Below the pieces are notes generated by a model. The model did no database searches. It was not told the DNA's origin and worked only from the letters and a program-made list of their open reading frames with translations. From Mesocentrotus franciscanus (Eukaryota; Echinodermata; Echinoidea; Camarodonta; Strongylocentrotidae): a DNA stretch of 64,000 nucleotides. The first letter of the stretch is position 1. Every line of letters starts with the position of its first letter. The translations under genes and the position numbers were made by a program. The DNA is taken from the NCBI GenBank assembly GCA_037976565.1, contig CP137673.1, forward strand, positions 2,034,851-2,098,850, in the 5' to 3' direction. Positions 33,832 to 47,005 of this stretch are shown here, in pieces.

Positions 33832-34348
33832 TGTTCACATGCACCGCAAGGGGGGACCGTGGGCGGACCGTGGATCGCGCTAGTAGCGCGACCCACGGTC
33901 CGCCCATTGGCATTCGCCGGATTCAAACCGCAGTGAGATAGCGCGGTCTATCGTAGCACCCCCTTTTTTGAGAGGTCCTGTTGCCATGACGCGTGACGTC
34001 ATGAGGTCAGAGCGGTCAAAGATTTCGCGCGCTATTACGAACCCGTAGTTGAGTTGATGCATATTTTCACACAAGATAATGAGTATAAAATTCCCCGTGT
34101 GTAGAACGATGACTTCCGGTGTGCTGTCGTAGCTCGGGTTCACACCGGCAGAGATAGCGCGGTCTAGCGCACGCTAGATCGCGCTATCTCTCGTGGACCA
34201 CCCCCAAGAGGTGGTCCAGTGCGGCCGTTTTGGCTCGCCGTGGCTCGCTGTTGGGCGGACCGAAACGACGTTGTACCTTCCACACCGCAGAGATAGCGCG
34301 GTCTAGCGCGCGCTAGACCGCGCTATCTCTGCCGGTGTGAACAGTGTA
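33832..34348. mobile_element. Palindrome-rich GC MITE
   Basis: The ends CTGTTCACATGCACCGCA and CGGTGTGAACAG are inverted. Inside are several long hairpins: GGACCGTGGATCGCGC with its complement (about 33853-33904), and two copies of AGAGATAGCGCGGTCTAGCG with complement (34150-34190 and 34289-34331). No open frame of note and no clear duplication. Confidence 0.7.
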
Positions 34349-36523
34349 TGATGGTGTGTCTCAACAGACAGTATCGCCTGCTTGGAGCCATAAGGGCATT
34401 AACTCTCTCTATAAAATGTATTAACATTCAATTTTCTTGGAGAATTAAGAACAGGATGTGCTTAATTGGTGTACCAAGTTTCAAAACAATCTGATTATCC
34501 CTTCACATAATTTCCATGGAGTTTTAAACCTGCTTTTGTCACCTTCATATGGATTTTACGCATACACTTAAGCGTCACCTCTTCAAACACACCGCGCACC
34601 GACGTGAAAAGCTTTAAAAATATGCCAAATTCCGGCCCTTTTCAACTACATCTTTTGATATATACGATCGGCCTAAGTTCACCAACGGAAAAAGCATTAG
34701 AAAATTTGACTTTTCTTCTTTACGGTGATGTAAAAATCACGATATTTTGTTGTTCCATCGCACCGTCATTTTTTGATTATATTTCATCAATTTGGTCAAA
34801 ATTTCTGTGGTATCCGACTGTTTTACTGAAAAATCCTGGCTATATCTGTCGGTTTCTTGCCGGGCGAGGGCTATTTTTTACCAACGGAAAAAGATTCATG
34901 TCATTCAGTTCATTCTGAACATTTTGATATATAAATGATTCTCATTGGATGAAAAAAAACCACCGTCAAAAGACAAAACCAATCTATACCTCCGTCTGAT
35001 TTTGGGAACTCCATTTTCTCCATTGATTAACGTGTGTGCCTCTTGATCGCTGAAATCTGTAGGTAGCCAGCGGACCGGGTCGTACCATTCTTGCTCGGGG
35101 GAAATCAAGGGTTTTTAACGTGGATCATAATTGCGCTTACTCTCTCATGCATTGCATACGGAAAATAATGATCGAATTAAACTGTGTGTATGTGTGTATA
35201 TTGGCCATATTACTGATTCATCATCTATAAGACCTCCATTACTAAGTATTAGACTCCCTTTTTTTGTATTCAATCACCCGTGCTCTAAATAGAACAGTCG
35301 CGAACCTAGAGTGATCCAATCAGAGCCAATCAGATTCAGCCGCACAGCTGCATGCGCGGACATTGTACGCGTAGTCGGTTCTGTATGCGCACAGCTGACC
35401 CGGGCTGATTAAAAGCTTCAAATTAGGTGAAAGAAATCGGGGGTTACAAATTCATATGGCACAAGACCTTGGGAGTCAGAGTGCTTAAATAATTATATAG
35501 ACTACAGACTTTAAACATCTTTTTCTCTAAATTAACATCCTATGGGACTGGGCATTCTTCTCTTTTTTAAAATTAAGTTAAGGACATCCAATTGTGATGG
35601 GTGATATATCATTTTAAAGCTGAGAATCTCCTCTTTCAAAATCAACTCTAAACTTTAAAACAAAATGTCTGGCTACTTTTCCATCAAAGTGTATGAGAAG
35701 GAGGTATAAATGTAGCATAATTTAAAGTCTCTCAGCAGGACATGGGTATCTCCATTTTCTTGATAACGTGACGTTCTAAGCGAAGTCATTTATAATCAAA
35801 TAAACATGTTCACATTTATGGATTCTTCCTTCCCACATGACTGTGTGTGGTTATGAAGTATTTCATTCACACGCTATCATCTTTTATGCTATTATTCAAT
35901 GTCAGAGCGCAAATTGCATAAATAAGTAGCAGCTCTTCTAGGACGAAGGTTTCGCATAAATGAAATAGATTTGTCAATTGCTATTTTTTAGTATTTTTAT
36001 CAAATGAGTTACAAATTTTCCCAAATTGTATATTTTAATCACCATTACTCAGGTATGATTTTCACTCATTGAACAGTATAGGATTTGTTATTGAATTAAA
36101 ATGTCTCTCCATCTATAGCTCGGTGCTTGATACACGAACCACTTTTCGTTGTGAGCTTACCATGTAGTTTTGGAAACTGAAATTAAATTTCAAACCGGCC
36201 CTTTCAAAGACAACTATTTTTGATTTGAAAATTGTATTAAAAATGCAGATCAAAATGGTTGAAATAACAGAACCTGTGAGAAAATGTTAATACTCTCTCT
36301 GCTTTAAATGAATTAATCAGCAGTACACCATTACTTCTCACAGTATATAATTATACTTTTTCATGTGATAACCTGAAATTTTACAATAATAGTAGCTGAA
36401 AAATAAAATGTAAAACAGTAAAAGTTTATTAGAGAGATATTAGATTAATAGACTATTATAATAGATTTTGTTCAAAAATTACTCCTCCAGCTATATATAT
36501 CTGTGATTTAACGGGGAAGCCCA
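34349..36523. other. Intergenic, no gene seen
   Basis: The ACCAACGGAAAAAG motif occurs twice (34681 and 34879). Short frames at 34604-35108 have no recognisable domain or splice context. Confidence 0.5.
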
Positions 36524-37098
36524 TCCTAGTATTTAGTTGGTTGTAATAATAGCATGCAGAAAAATAAGACCAAAAATAAAGTAGTGAAAGTTTGAGCAAT
36601 ATCCGATTAAAAATAGGATAGTTATGAAGTTGTCATCAGTGGAACACAAATTGGCAACAATGTGATGTACATTTTTTACTAGTATCTTGCTAGCTCCTTT
36701 CCAATTTGCTCTGTACAGAAAATGTCATAAAATTTCATTTTCATAGTTATTGATGATGGAATAGATTTGTTTTATACTGGGGTTTTATAAAACATCGGAT
36801 ATTTGCAATTAATTATATTTAGGGTGAATGTATGATTGAAAATTTTCTTGAGGAGAAATATATATTTTTAAAGGTTTTTTTAGTACAGGGCAAATGGGAG
36901 GGGACCTCGCAAAATACGTCACAGAGTTGCTAATTTGTGCTTGATTGATTGCACCTTCAAAAATTGATAACTTTCTTATTTTTAATCGGCTTTTGCTCAA
37001 ACTTTCACTGCCTCGTTTCTCTCATTTTTCTGCTTCTATTAAAACCAACTTAATATCAGCAGGGAGATGAAGATATCAGGGTTGACTTCCCATTTAAC
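36524..37098. mobile_element. Diverged copy of the AGGGAAATCCAACC MITE family
   Basis: Left arm with AGTGAAAGTTTGAGCAATATC and right arm with GCTCAAACTTTCACTGCCTC and GTTTCTCTCATTTTTCTGCT are inverted to each other and related to 2982-3563. The termini are eroded. Confidence 0.65.
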
Positions 37099-37429
37099 TC
37101 AGAATTAAGGAATAAAATGCCTTTTTGGTTTTGAGCAGACAAGTGCAATCTATCGCTTTTTCCATTTAACAATTTTTCTTCAACAGCTCTCAGCAACATA
37201 TTTTTTAAATATTGTCTCACCAAAATAAACCTACATTTTAAATATATACAGGGTGTCTATGCCTTTGTGGATTTTTTTTTTAATAGTCAGGCAAAACATT
37301 GTTTTTTTTAATATAAAAGTAAAATCTGACAGAATGTTGCCTGCCCCAGAAATTCATCTACACATGTACATGGATTGTATTTACAGTTGTTTAATCACTC
37401 ACTCGGACGATTTTTTTATACTCCATAGC

Positions 37430-37805
37430 ATATAAAACAAGCCATAATAAAAACACCATATGGAATAGAATTACAGGCAGCTCTATAGTTCCATGATTGA
37501 GCGCATAACAATAAAACATTTCTGATCATAATAATAATAATAAAAAACACCATATGGAATAGAATTACAGGCAGCTCTAGTTCCCTGATTATGTGCATAA
37601 CAATCAAACATTTCTGATCATAATAATAATAAAAACACATTATGGAACAATTACAGGTAGCTCTAGTTCCTTGATTATGTGCATAATTATTAAACAATCG
37701 AACATTTCTGATCATAATAATAATAAAAACACATTATGGAACAATTACAGGTAGCTCTAGTTCCTTGATTATGTGCATATTAAACAATCGAACATTTCTG
37801 ATCAA
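37430..37805. repeat. Tandem repeat, about 4 units of 80-110 bp
   Basis: Units contain CATTTCTGATCATAATAATA, an ACACCATATGGAATAG or ACATTATGGAACA segment, TTACAGGCAGCTCTAG and TTCCTTGATTATGTGCATA. The last two units are the most alike. Confidence 0.85.
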
Positions 37806-38560
37806 TTATTCTCAAGATCATGCGACAAAAAGTGTTATTTTATCATTTAGAAGGAGATCGACAGCTGATGTTGTATCAGAATCATATCATAATTATGATA
37901 AAGGATGATTATATGCTGGGGTTTTGATGGTGATTTTCAGGTGCTCCGATATGTGCTCTAGCAGCAGTTGCTGTTAGGTTTGTTTCCAGTTAAAGAGACA
38001 GTGTTATAGTATTAGGGTTGCATAGGTGTGTTAAGTTTTAAAGGTTTAGGGCCTAGGGTTAGGTTAGGATACAGTGTGGTGTTTGGTCTCGAATTGAATC
38101 TGTGATTTGGTTAGTGTACATAATTATAGCATATTGCCTGCATATAAGTTGTTGCTAGAGTATAGGACTACATACATTGCCCCCAGAAATATCCCAGATC
38201 TGCCTCTATATCTATTTGTATACATCCGAACACATCGCATAGCTCTTTTACAGACATATATTATCAATATGTTGTGGGCCCTGTCTTATATATTAATTAG
38301 AGTTGCGATCAATCCAAATCAATCGCACTGCGAGGACTTTGCAAGATGAAAAAGCGAAATGATTTCAATTATTTTTGCAGGATTTTGCATCTCAATTTTT
38401 TTCAATTCAATTCATTTATTTCAATCATAAAACCATAAAATACTATATGTACAAAGTAACATGAAACAATCATAATCTTACAATTCTGGAATGAAGAAAT
38501 TGGAGACTAAAAGGAAGTTTGAAAAATTTGTAAGTAATAGTCCCCTGACATAAAAAAGAG

Positions 38561-39633
38561 TTAAGGGAAATAAGAAGAGACCAACTGTCTCTTCAATAGA
38601 ACCTTAAAGGATGATATAGTAGTGCATAATGTTAGTTTTTCAGTTAAATTATTCCAAATACGGGGACCATTATGTCTAAAAGAGTAAAGCATTGACTGGG
38701 TAGAGACCTTTGGATAATGATATTTGATATAGGAACGAGTATTATATGAATGAACAGATTTATTAAGGATAAACATTTGACAAACTCTTTTAGGTACATA
38801 ATTATCATAGACATTATACATCATAATAGCACTTTGAATTGCATGTATATCATAAATATTGAGTGTTCTTAAGCGAAAAAACAGGGGACGTGAATGAGCT
38901 TGATAATGGGAGTTTGTACAACTTCTTAAAGCTTTCTTTTGAAGTTTATAGAGAGGTTCTAGTTTAGTTGTCCCCACACCGGCCCAGGTGATATTACAGT
39001 AATGTAAATACGGCAAGATTAAACAATAAATTGTACAACATAAACAATACTTTTTCAGGCAGAAATACACGCAATTTACAAAGAACACCAATGTTTTTAG
39101 ATATTTTGTTAGTTATATACAATCGATGATCCTGAAAAGATAAAGTGTCATCCAAAAGGATACCAAGAAATTTAACGGAAGAGCACACTTTCAAATTGAT
39201 ATTGTTTATAGATATTTGTACATCATTAGGGATTAGTTTTATTATGAAAATAAAGTACACTTGTTTTGTCATAATTTATAATCAATTCATTAGCATTAAA
39301 CCACTCAACAACCTTTTCTAATTCTTTATTTACTTCTGACATTAATTTATCAAAATTATTATGAGATGCAATCAGGTTTGTGTCGTCAGCAAATAAGACA
39401 AAATGAAAAAAAGATGAAGCAGAACTAAGGTCATTTATGTAAATTAAAAATAGGAGAGGACCCAGCATGGAGCCCTGTGGGACTCCATACTGGATCCTCT
39501 CTCTGTCAGAAACAAAGTTGTTGTATGATGTGAATTGAGTACGATCACTTAAATAGTCCCTGAACCATTCCCAAGCAATACCGCGTATACCAAAATTTTG
39601 TAATTTAGTGAGGAGAATATCGTGGTTAATGAC
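38561..39633 (-). pseudogene. LINE reverse transcriptase, C-terminal part
   Basis: After the insertion homology resumes at NHDILLTKLQNFGIRG. Visible motifs are GVPQGSMLGPLLFLIYINDL, FADDTNLI (catalytic), INYDKTSVLYF, VKFLGILLDDTLSF, YCNITWAG and HNGPRIWNNL. Three overlapping frames are needed, so there are two frameshifts. Stop at 38561. Confidence 0.9.
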
Positions 39634-42002
39634 AGGGGTGTCGATTTGTATCCGTGGTTGGGGGATGATAGGTGCCAAAATATTTTCGGCAATGGATCAA
39701 AGCAACCAAGAGGTAGAAGCGTGTGGCAGGTTGCACCCCCTCCCTTCCAAGTTATTAACTTTTTCAAGTCACCCTCAATAAAGATAACATTTCAGAGAAT
39801 ATAAGAGTGGTAATAAAATTAATAACATGCTAAATGTTAGTCCTGACTCTTGCCTGCAGTGTAGGCCTACCAGACTGATATCATCTATTTTTAAACGAAA
39901 TTTAGACATTACCAAAAAAAATCCAATGGTGAGGGATATCAACTTGTGAAAGTATTATGTTACCAGTGGGCAAATGCATTAATAAGCAACCAGGAAAGGT
40001 TCATGTAGACAGAAAATTCTTTATTTCCTGGTGATAGAAACATACATTTTATGAATATTGATGTCTCCAAACAACATTCATCGTGAAAAACCCATTCCAA
40101 TATTCTGTGTAAGGAGATCTCAAAAAACATAGTTCTCATTAGTAAATGAAAAACATATTGCTTTTGGTTCTTCATTTGACTCTCTTCCTTCTTTAATTAA
40201 ACCAACTGAATCCTCTCTGCGGGAAACTCAATTCAATGAAACAGAATATCACTGATGCAAAATTTGGTTCTCAAAATGACAGAAAATTTCCACTCCTGAT
40301 CTCATACAAACTGTCTGTTTCTTAAAAACATAATATAAAACTTACGTTCCAACTACCAAACAACAAACTTCCATTATCTCCTTCTTCACCCAGATATACT
40401 TATCATACCAGATACGCTCTAAAATATAAGCATAATATTCCCTAAGGCCCTGACCAGAGCACTATTTTTTCTCAAAAACTATAACCAGTCTTAGAAGGTG
40501 CATTATTATTGGAAGGGTGTTATAAACAAAAGTCCCAAATTTCATTCAATCTTTTTGTTTCTGTTTTTTTCTTTTCACTTTCCTTTTAAGCCCTGTCAAT
40601 AATGTGGCATTGATTATTTACTCGTTTTTAATTAGTTTTTGAAGAACTCCTAGGTGAAAGAAATCATAACTATTCTTGAATATTATTACTTGTTTTAGAA
40701 CATGTTGGGCCTGTCTCACATTGCCTTCCATCATTCCATGGCAATTTTCCATGTTTCTTTCAGCTTATTTCTCACTTCTTTTCCATCCACTCAACTAATT
40801 CCTGATCATGCATTAACCTCATACCTACCATCACCCATGCCTAAGCTTTTTAGGGGGGATCCCGTAAAGTAATTTTGACATTGTAAGAAATAAACATGAG
40901 CAATATTTCATTGTAGGTTACTTTAAAGTCAACCTCTTTTTCATCGCCCATTCACATCAGTTCCCTGAAGGAAATGCTGGAATATATATGTCCCTCTTTC
41001 TCTTGTCTTTCTTCCTTTTCTCTTCCCCTTCCTTTTTCTTCTGCCCGTTTCTTCCCCTTTTCCCAGGTAGCAAGCCCATATGGGGCCCATATGGGGATGA
41101 TCTGGGTCACTTGTGCCATCTGGGCTATTAAATGGAACCCATATATGTATCCCATATGGGGCCAATATTTAGTAACCCATATGGGATCTATCTGGGCCAG
41201 CCCTTATGGGTTCCAGATGGAATGAGCTGGGCGTACACATATGGGTAGAATATGAATATGCCCATATGGGTAACACATGGGGAAAATCTGGGTTAACCCA
41301 CATGGGATATATCTGGGTTAACCAATATGGGTACCAGATGGGATTACCCATTTGGGCCCAGTTTGGTATGGGTCCCATCTGGGTCCCATCTGTCTAATAT
41401 GGGTTTACCCATATGGGTCCCATATGCTTCTTGGGTGCAGATGCCTTAGGGCCCCAGATGGTTTTCCATATGGGGCCCATGTTTCAGAGAATATGGGACC
41501 CATGTGGGTCCCACATGGGCTTGCTACCTGGGTTATTATCCTCTCTGTCTCTCATTATCTCTCTCTCCCACTCTCTACTTTTTGCACTTTTGCGCTTCGC
41601 CTTAACATTTAGCTCGTTGCTTTTTAACGCTGCGGCTTTGCATTTGGCGCACTGCATTTCTATGATGCTGTTGATTGAATAAATTGAATAAATTCATCAA
41701 TTCCTGATGAAGCCGTATGAGCGAGAATTCAATTTATTCTTGTCTCATATACGGTTGTCTCATTTACTTTGTTTTCTATTTATATATGTATGTATTATGA
41801 AAATGAGATAGCAAAATGTGTATATTGATGGTCATCTTGCGAGTAATAACCATTAACTACTCTCATTGGGCTCTCATCAATAATTTTTCTCTTCATTTTT
41901 TTTTTTTGGATGGTGAATTATTGGGGGTGATTGTACAGGCCATCCCCCACCTGAAATATTGGGGGGGGGATATATCCCCCCATCCCCCGTGATCGACACC
42001 CA
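39634..42002. mobile_element. 2.37-kb inverted-repeat element inserted in the LINE
   Basis: Ends AGGGGTGTCGAT and ATCGACACCCA are inverted. The flanking LINE sequence TGGTTAATGAC is duplicated exactly (39623-39633 and 42003-42013; 11 bp). No transposase frame seen. An 11-bp duplication with short inverted ends is not typical of hAT (8 bp); a MuDR-like origin is possible. Confidence 0.85.
41062..41532. mobile_element. MITE packed with CATATGGG palindromes
   Basis: Ends CCCAGGTAGCAAGCCCATAT and CACATGGGCTTGCTACCTGGG are inverted. The 470-bp body repeats CCCATATGGG or one-sided variants (CATATGGG, CATCTGGG, CCAGATGG) every 20-30 bp. Frames on both strands rich in Met-Gly-Pro-Ile-Trp are artefacts of this motif. 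Confidence 0.85.
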
Positions 42003-42960
42003 TGGTTAATGACATCGAAAGCTTTTGACAAATCAAGAAACAAGCCTAATGTATGCAATTTATTATTTAATTTATTGAGAATGTGATCATGAAGGTCAAT
42101 TAGAGCATGTCCACATGATGAATTTTTCTAAAACCATATTGAGAAACGGTCAGAAGATTATTTTTATTAATATGATTAAAGAGCCTGTTATAAATTAATT
42201 TCTCCAGTATCTTAGAAAAACAGGGGAGTAATGTTATTGGTCGATAATTAGAGAATATGTGGGGATCACCTTTTTAAAATATGGGTATGATTTTTCCTAC
42301 TTTAAAATTCTTGGGGACTTTTCCTGACAAAAAGGAGAGATTACATATAAAAACACTTGGTTTAACAATGAAATGTATAACATGTTTTATAATGTACTGA
42401 CTTATTCCTTCAAAATCTGTGCTCTTAGTTGAATTGAGCAATTTGACAATATTCAAAACTTCTGTTTCATTGGTAGGGTGAAAAAATATGGATTTGTTAC
42501 AAGAATCTCGTAAAAATGAACTAAAATTGCATTTAGGTTTCTGAATATGTACAGATTTTAGTTTTGTAGCAATACTAGAAAAGTAAGAATTAAATTCATT
42601 TACAATTAATTGACGATCAGTTAACTTGTTCCTACCTTTAAGAAAATAATTAGGATACTGGCATTTTCTTCTCTTTCCTAATAAATCATTAATAACTTTC
42701 CAAGTTTTAGACATATTATTTCTATTCTTCTGTAATAAATCACAAAATATTTTTTTCTTACAGACTGTAAAATTGAGTTTAATTTGTTCAAAATTTTTTA
42801 TATCTACATTCACTGCTGTCATTTCTTTTCTGACAAAATATTTTATATAATCTATACTTGTTATTAATCTTTTTAACAGTGAAGGGGTTATCCAAGGTTT
42901 TCGTGGCAGTTTCCTTTTCTTCACTTTACGAACAACAAAGTTATGATCATACACAGTTTT
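42003..42960 (-). pseudogene. LINE reverse transcriptase, N-terminal part
   Basis: The frame 42954-42274 has NEFNSYFSSI, the segment FEGISQYIIKHV, FLSGKVPKNFKVGKIIPIF. A frameshifted continuation has NYRPITLLPCFSKILEKLIY and SQYGFRK, then the FDLSKAFD-type motif ending at the insertion at 42003. Confidence 0.85.
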
Positions 42961-42992
42961 AAATGTGTTTGAAAATGAATTATAAGCTTCAT

Positions 42993-44048
42993 CTACATCA
43001 CAAGAAAAAATACTTCATTCCATTCTAAAACAGATAAATCCCTCTGAAATGAACTTAAACTTAAAGGATCCGTTTGCCTTATATGGAAAAATGAAGATGG
43101 TCTATGACAAGGACTAATATAGAGGTTGGTTATTTGGAAAATGGGTAGATGGTCTGTTAAATCACTATAGAAAATACCAGAGTGAATGTCTTTAGTGACT
43201 ACATTTGTCAAGATATTATCGATCAAAGTGACAGACTTCTTACATATTCTTGTAGGTTTGTCAATTAATGGGCGAAATGAGTTGTTATACATAATATTTA
43301 CAAAATCATCAATGCATTGAAGCGAATTATATTTAAGTAGATCAATGTTATAATCTCCCATTATATAAACTGACTTATTTTCTATAGATATTTTTTCAAG
43401 ACAAGCATTCATAATCTCATTGAAATCATGAATGGGTTTATTAAGGTCTCGGTAAATTATATCAACAATGATGTTTTTTGTAGTATCCAATATGACTTCA
43501 ATAAAAAGAGATTCACAGAGAGTTTCAGGTAAAAAAATATCATCTCGAACTTTAACATCAAATCATTAACCAAGAGTGCAACCCCTCCACCTCTCCGACC
43601 TCGTCTGTCATTATGATAAAATGTGTAACCATCCCTATTAAATAATTATATAGTTGTGTTATCGTGAATCCAGGGTTTCACTAAAACCATATATAGAAAA
43701 TTTTAAGTTAAGTTGACTAATAAACTGATCAATAGCGTCATAATTTTTATTCAAACTTCTAGAATTAAAGTGGAGAATGCTAAATTTATGTTTATAATTA
43801 TTAGTTAAATCTGGGCTTTCATTGAAATCAACAGGGAGCCAGTACTTAATGGGATTATTAGATGTGAAAAAATTATCATCTGGATCAATACCATTAAGCG
43901 ACCCATTTTCATCTGTATCAAGTCTTGTCGAAAACATATCAAAGTTCATATCATTATTAGTAATATTATATTGCACTTCAGAAAACATACATTTAAACTC
44001 TACATCATTTACTTGATTGAAAGGAAAGACATGCTGAAATATATCCAT
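42993..44048 (-). pseudogene. LINE endonuclease domain, frame-broken
   Basis: Two open stretches, 44048-43659 and 43490-42993, carry LHFNSRSLNKNYD at the domain start, then YIMGDYNIDLLKYN, LIDNILTN and SDLTDHLPIF (the SDH motif of the apurinic-type endonuclease). The middle part, with the GGGVALLV motif, lies between them at about 43590-43540 and is split by stops and shifts. Confidence 0.85.
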
Positions 44049-44421
44049 ACAGTTTCAATAGCACACAATTACACGTCATGCACACATCCACGCACACCAA
44101 AATAAAAGATACAAATTACAAAATAGCTGAAATAGTAAGTTAACACAGAAATATAATGACAAAAGATATACAGTTAACTAAAAGTGAGAGGAATAGGTCA
44201 TTAACCTAGGATGTAATTCAAAATAGGAAAAATTAGACTTACATAATTATATTGGAAAATATTGATGACATGTCCTATTTCACAATTTCAAATGAGGAAA
44301 CTTCAATAAAGACTTGTACATGATCTTCATGCTGGTACAATAACATAACGTTCTTCATCTTTTCATCAGTTTTTATATGTTTTCAATGTCTTTCACGGAC
44401 AAAATCCGCTTCTTCATTGTT

Positions 44422-44800
44422 TTATTGTCTGCAGTTTTGATGGATACAAGACAGTATGCGTCCATCCATCGACCATGTCGACTCTATCTTGCTTTCAGTT
44501 TTCCAGCTAGCTCTTTGGGCCTCCCACAGAAGAGATCTGTTTGCAGCTGTTAAGTCTTCGAGGCTGTACCCAGTTTTGTTTACTTTGAGTTTTTTCTTGT
44601 TTTGTAGCCGAACAGTTTCCGAAGTCTGTAGGAAGTGAGTTGACGATGATAGCACGCGGTTTACGTGCCGATTCTCCTGCCGGTTCTACCCGTCGACGCA
44701 CGTCTATGACTCCTGTCAATGTCATCCTCCTTGAGATTTACTCCAAGATGATTCCTAGCAATATCGCAGACCAACTCGTTTGTGTTTTCCTTTTCTTGCT
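44422..44800 (-). pseudogene. LINE ORF1 remnant
   Basis: On - one frame reads NELVCDIARNHLGVNLKEDD and then DIDRSHR (about 44780-44705). A second frame gives PRAIIV, and a third NKKKLKVNKTGYSLEDLTAA with a WSMDGRI motif. This is the RRM plus C-terminal pattern of LINE ORF1 RNA-binding proteins, split over frames. Its 5' end meets a different repeat at 44803. Confidence 0.75.
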
Positions 44801-44802
44801 CT

Positions 44803-45099
44803 GGCACCCCCTCTCCCACCACGGGATGCGAAATCTGGGATTTTTCACTTTAATAGCGAGATTATGGGTGAGCCATATTATCCTGAAGAAAATAGTAATT
44901 AACCCATATGTGTAAGGCCAAGATCTGAAAAGTGGGGGCACCAGCTTTTAGGGATTTTGCAGCACTCGTGGGTCTACAAAATCATACCCCATGTTTAGGA
45001 TTTTTTTGAAAAAAAGTAACCCATTAGTCTTAGAGCGGCACATCCCCGTATACCGTATTAGGCGAGTGCCCCCTCTCTCCCACCACGGGATGCGAAATC
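44803..45099. repeat. Segment bounded by a 33-bp direct repeat
   Basis: CTCTCCCACCACGGGATGCG and the following AAATC occur at about 44810-44835 and 45075-45100. The first copy abuts the 5' end of the LINE remnant. Confidence 0.7.
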
Positions 45100-47002
45100 A
45101 TTATTTTTTTTGCGAAATTTGGGAAAATAATTTAGCCCGCGGGATCCTATCGCGCTGCGCTGGTCAGAGTGAGCTAACTATAGCCATGCACGCCTATGTT
45201 GGTCGCGTATATTATTACGTAAGCCTTTCTTGTACAAGTTCTCCCTGTATATACTGCGAGCTAGCTAGCTACATGCTATCTGATCTCTACGTCGCATGCA
45301 CATGCCCTGTACCGGTACATAGCATATAGTACAGCGGTATTTTACATGTACATAAATATGTACTAGATCTATGTAGGCTACCATTCGCTTCGCCTCCTTG
45401 ACTTGAGCTGACTGCGCCTAAATTAGCCTCTCTAAAAGAGAAATTCTCGTCCATTTTGTCTGGATCAGGACCGCATATCAGAAGGTAACTCCAGGAAGCT
45501 CCGACGCCGACGCCGAAGGCGTCGGAGCTTCAGCCTATGAACCCGGAACGCGAAATTTACAGCGATTGGGGTGACATTAATATGTCAAATGACTCAAAAT
45601 ATGCAAAGCGATTCATTACAATTTTGACTTACTAGGTTTCTTGACTCCTCTGGGCATCTGGCCGACCACTTGAAATTATAATTTGAAGAAGTCTTCGATG
45701 GGAAAATGGGGGAGATTCTTTGTCATATATTTTTTAAACCCAACGATTCATCCATGTTGTAGCGTCGATTCAACATGGCGTTGATGTGAAGTCTCATCAG
45801 TCATCTCAATTCTCATGCATGCCTTTGTCATTCAGCATGTCATCATGCCATACAAATATGGCATCATATTTATAAGCTACCAATACTAATGGCTGATCTG
45901 TGAGAACTTGTTTGCAATAGACGTGTGTATTACTATTAGTTTTATGCATGCCTCTTGAACATTTTCTCTTGTCAACCCCAGGGCCAATTAAAGCTTTCCA
46001 CAGTATTGCCAGACATAGCAACAACAATGATATGCTAAACCTAAAGTGGATTCTATTTCTATAGATCTGTAAAATATGCATATCGGGCTAATTAATAAAC
46101 AATTAAATAAGATAGTTACAATTATAATAAAGACCTATGGCTATAGATCTAGTCGAAATTATTATTAGGGCAAAGCATAGCCTAGAAAATAAATTGATTG
46201 GAAGAGAAAAAGAGAAAGAGTAGATCTAGAATACATGTTTAAGATGGGAAAGAAGATGACGGTTAATAATAATAATAACATCAACAAGAGACATCCCAGA
46301 AAGAAGACCCTTCCCATCGGCATCAATCTGTCCTTGCACTTCGCAGATCAATATTCACCATTGATCCAAAGCCAAGGCCTTGAACAGATACACATTGCCT
46401 GTGCAATTCAACACCCATAGAGATCTAGATCTAATTCTAAGCATAATTATCCAAATTACACACCTAGTCAGATCAGTCTCTCTCACAGTTCACTAGACTA
46501 ATAGGCTCAATAAATACTGTCCCAAGATCTTCATAAATTGTTCCATTAGATCTAGAGGTCTAAAAGTGTTTTCAAAATTAGTTGTCAAATACATGTAGGG
46601 GCACTAGAAATCTATAACATGAAATTACCATCCATCTAATACGCATCTAGACGCCAACACACTACGCGACATTGATGTGGGACTGAATTCCCAGGCCAAC
46701 AGACGTGGCATTCATTTCAGAGTATGCTACGCTCGCTAAAATTCATTACTCTGCGGCTCACACATGAACATAGAACCTCGTTCTTTAATTGCAACATCTT
46801 CATAGTTGAAACAAAACACCACTTGTGTTTTCTTTTCTTTTTTCTCCTGATTTTACTCAAAATCGACTGATTTGTTTCTGTGCATGATTATTCTACCTCC
46901 ATTTAGGCCAATCAAATAAATGGATTTGGTATTTACTTTAAATTATTCAAGTGAGTTTCATGGAAATTAATTTATAATACAATTTTTTCCCCACATATGC
47001 AG
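45100..47002. other. Upstream region and 5' part of the LITAF gene
   Basis: The first coding LITAF exon begins with an acceptor (CATATGCAG, ending 47002), so a 5' UTR exon should lie here. I could not locate it. No other gene seen. Confidence 0.5.
45491..45526. repeat. Perfect hairpin
   Basis: GAAGCTCCGACGCC is followed after a few bases by its exact complement GGCGTCGGAGCTTC. It is probably the core of a small foldback element; it is not followed by a T run. Confidence 0.7.
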
Positions 47003-47005
47003 ATC

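Larger units (their letters stand above)
38390..44800 (-). mobile_element. CR1/L2-type LINE on -, broken, with an insertion
   Basis: The direction is - (5' end near 44800, 3' end near 38390). In order: an ORF1 remnant, an apurinic-type endonuclease, reverse transcriptase with FADD, a C-terminal domain, and a 3' tail of TGAATTGAA-like units (38398-38425). Internal tailing repeats and SRSLNKNYD at the endonuclease start are typical of CR1/L2-related LINEs; the exact clade is uncertain. Several frameshifts and the insertion at 39634-42002 make it inactive. Confidence 0.85.

Noticed and set aside
40941..41682. Met-Gly-Pro-Ile-Trp-rich frames on both strands
   Set aside because: Artefacts of the repeated CCCATATGGG palindrome in the MITE.
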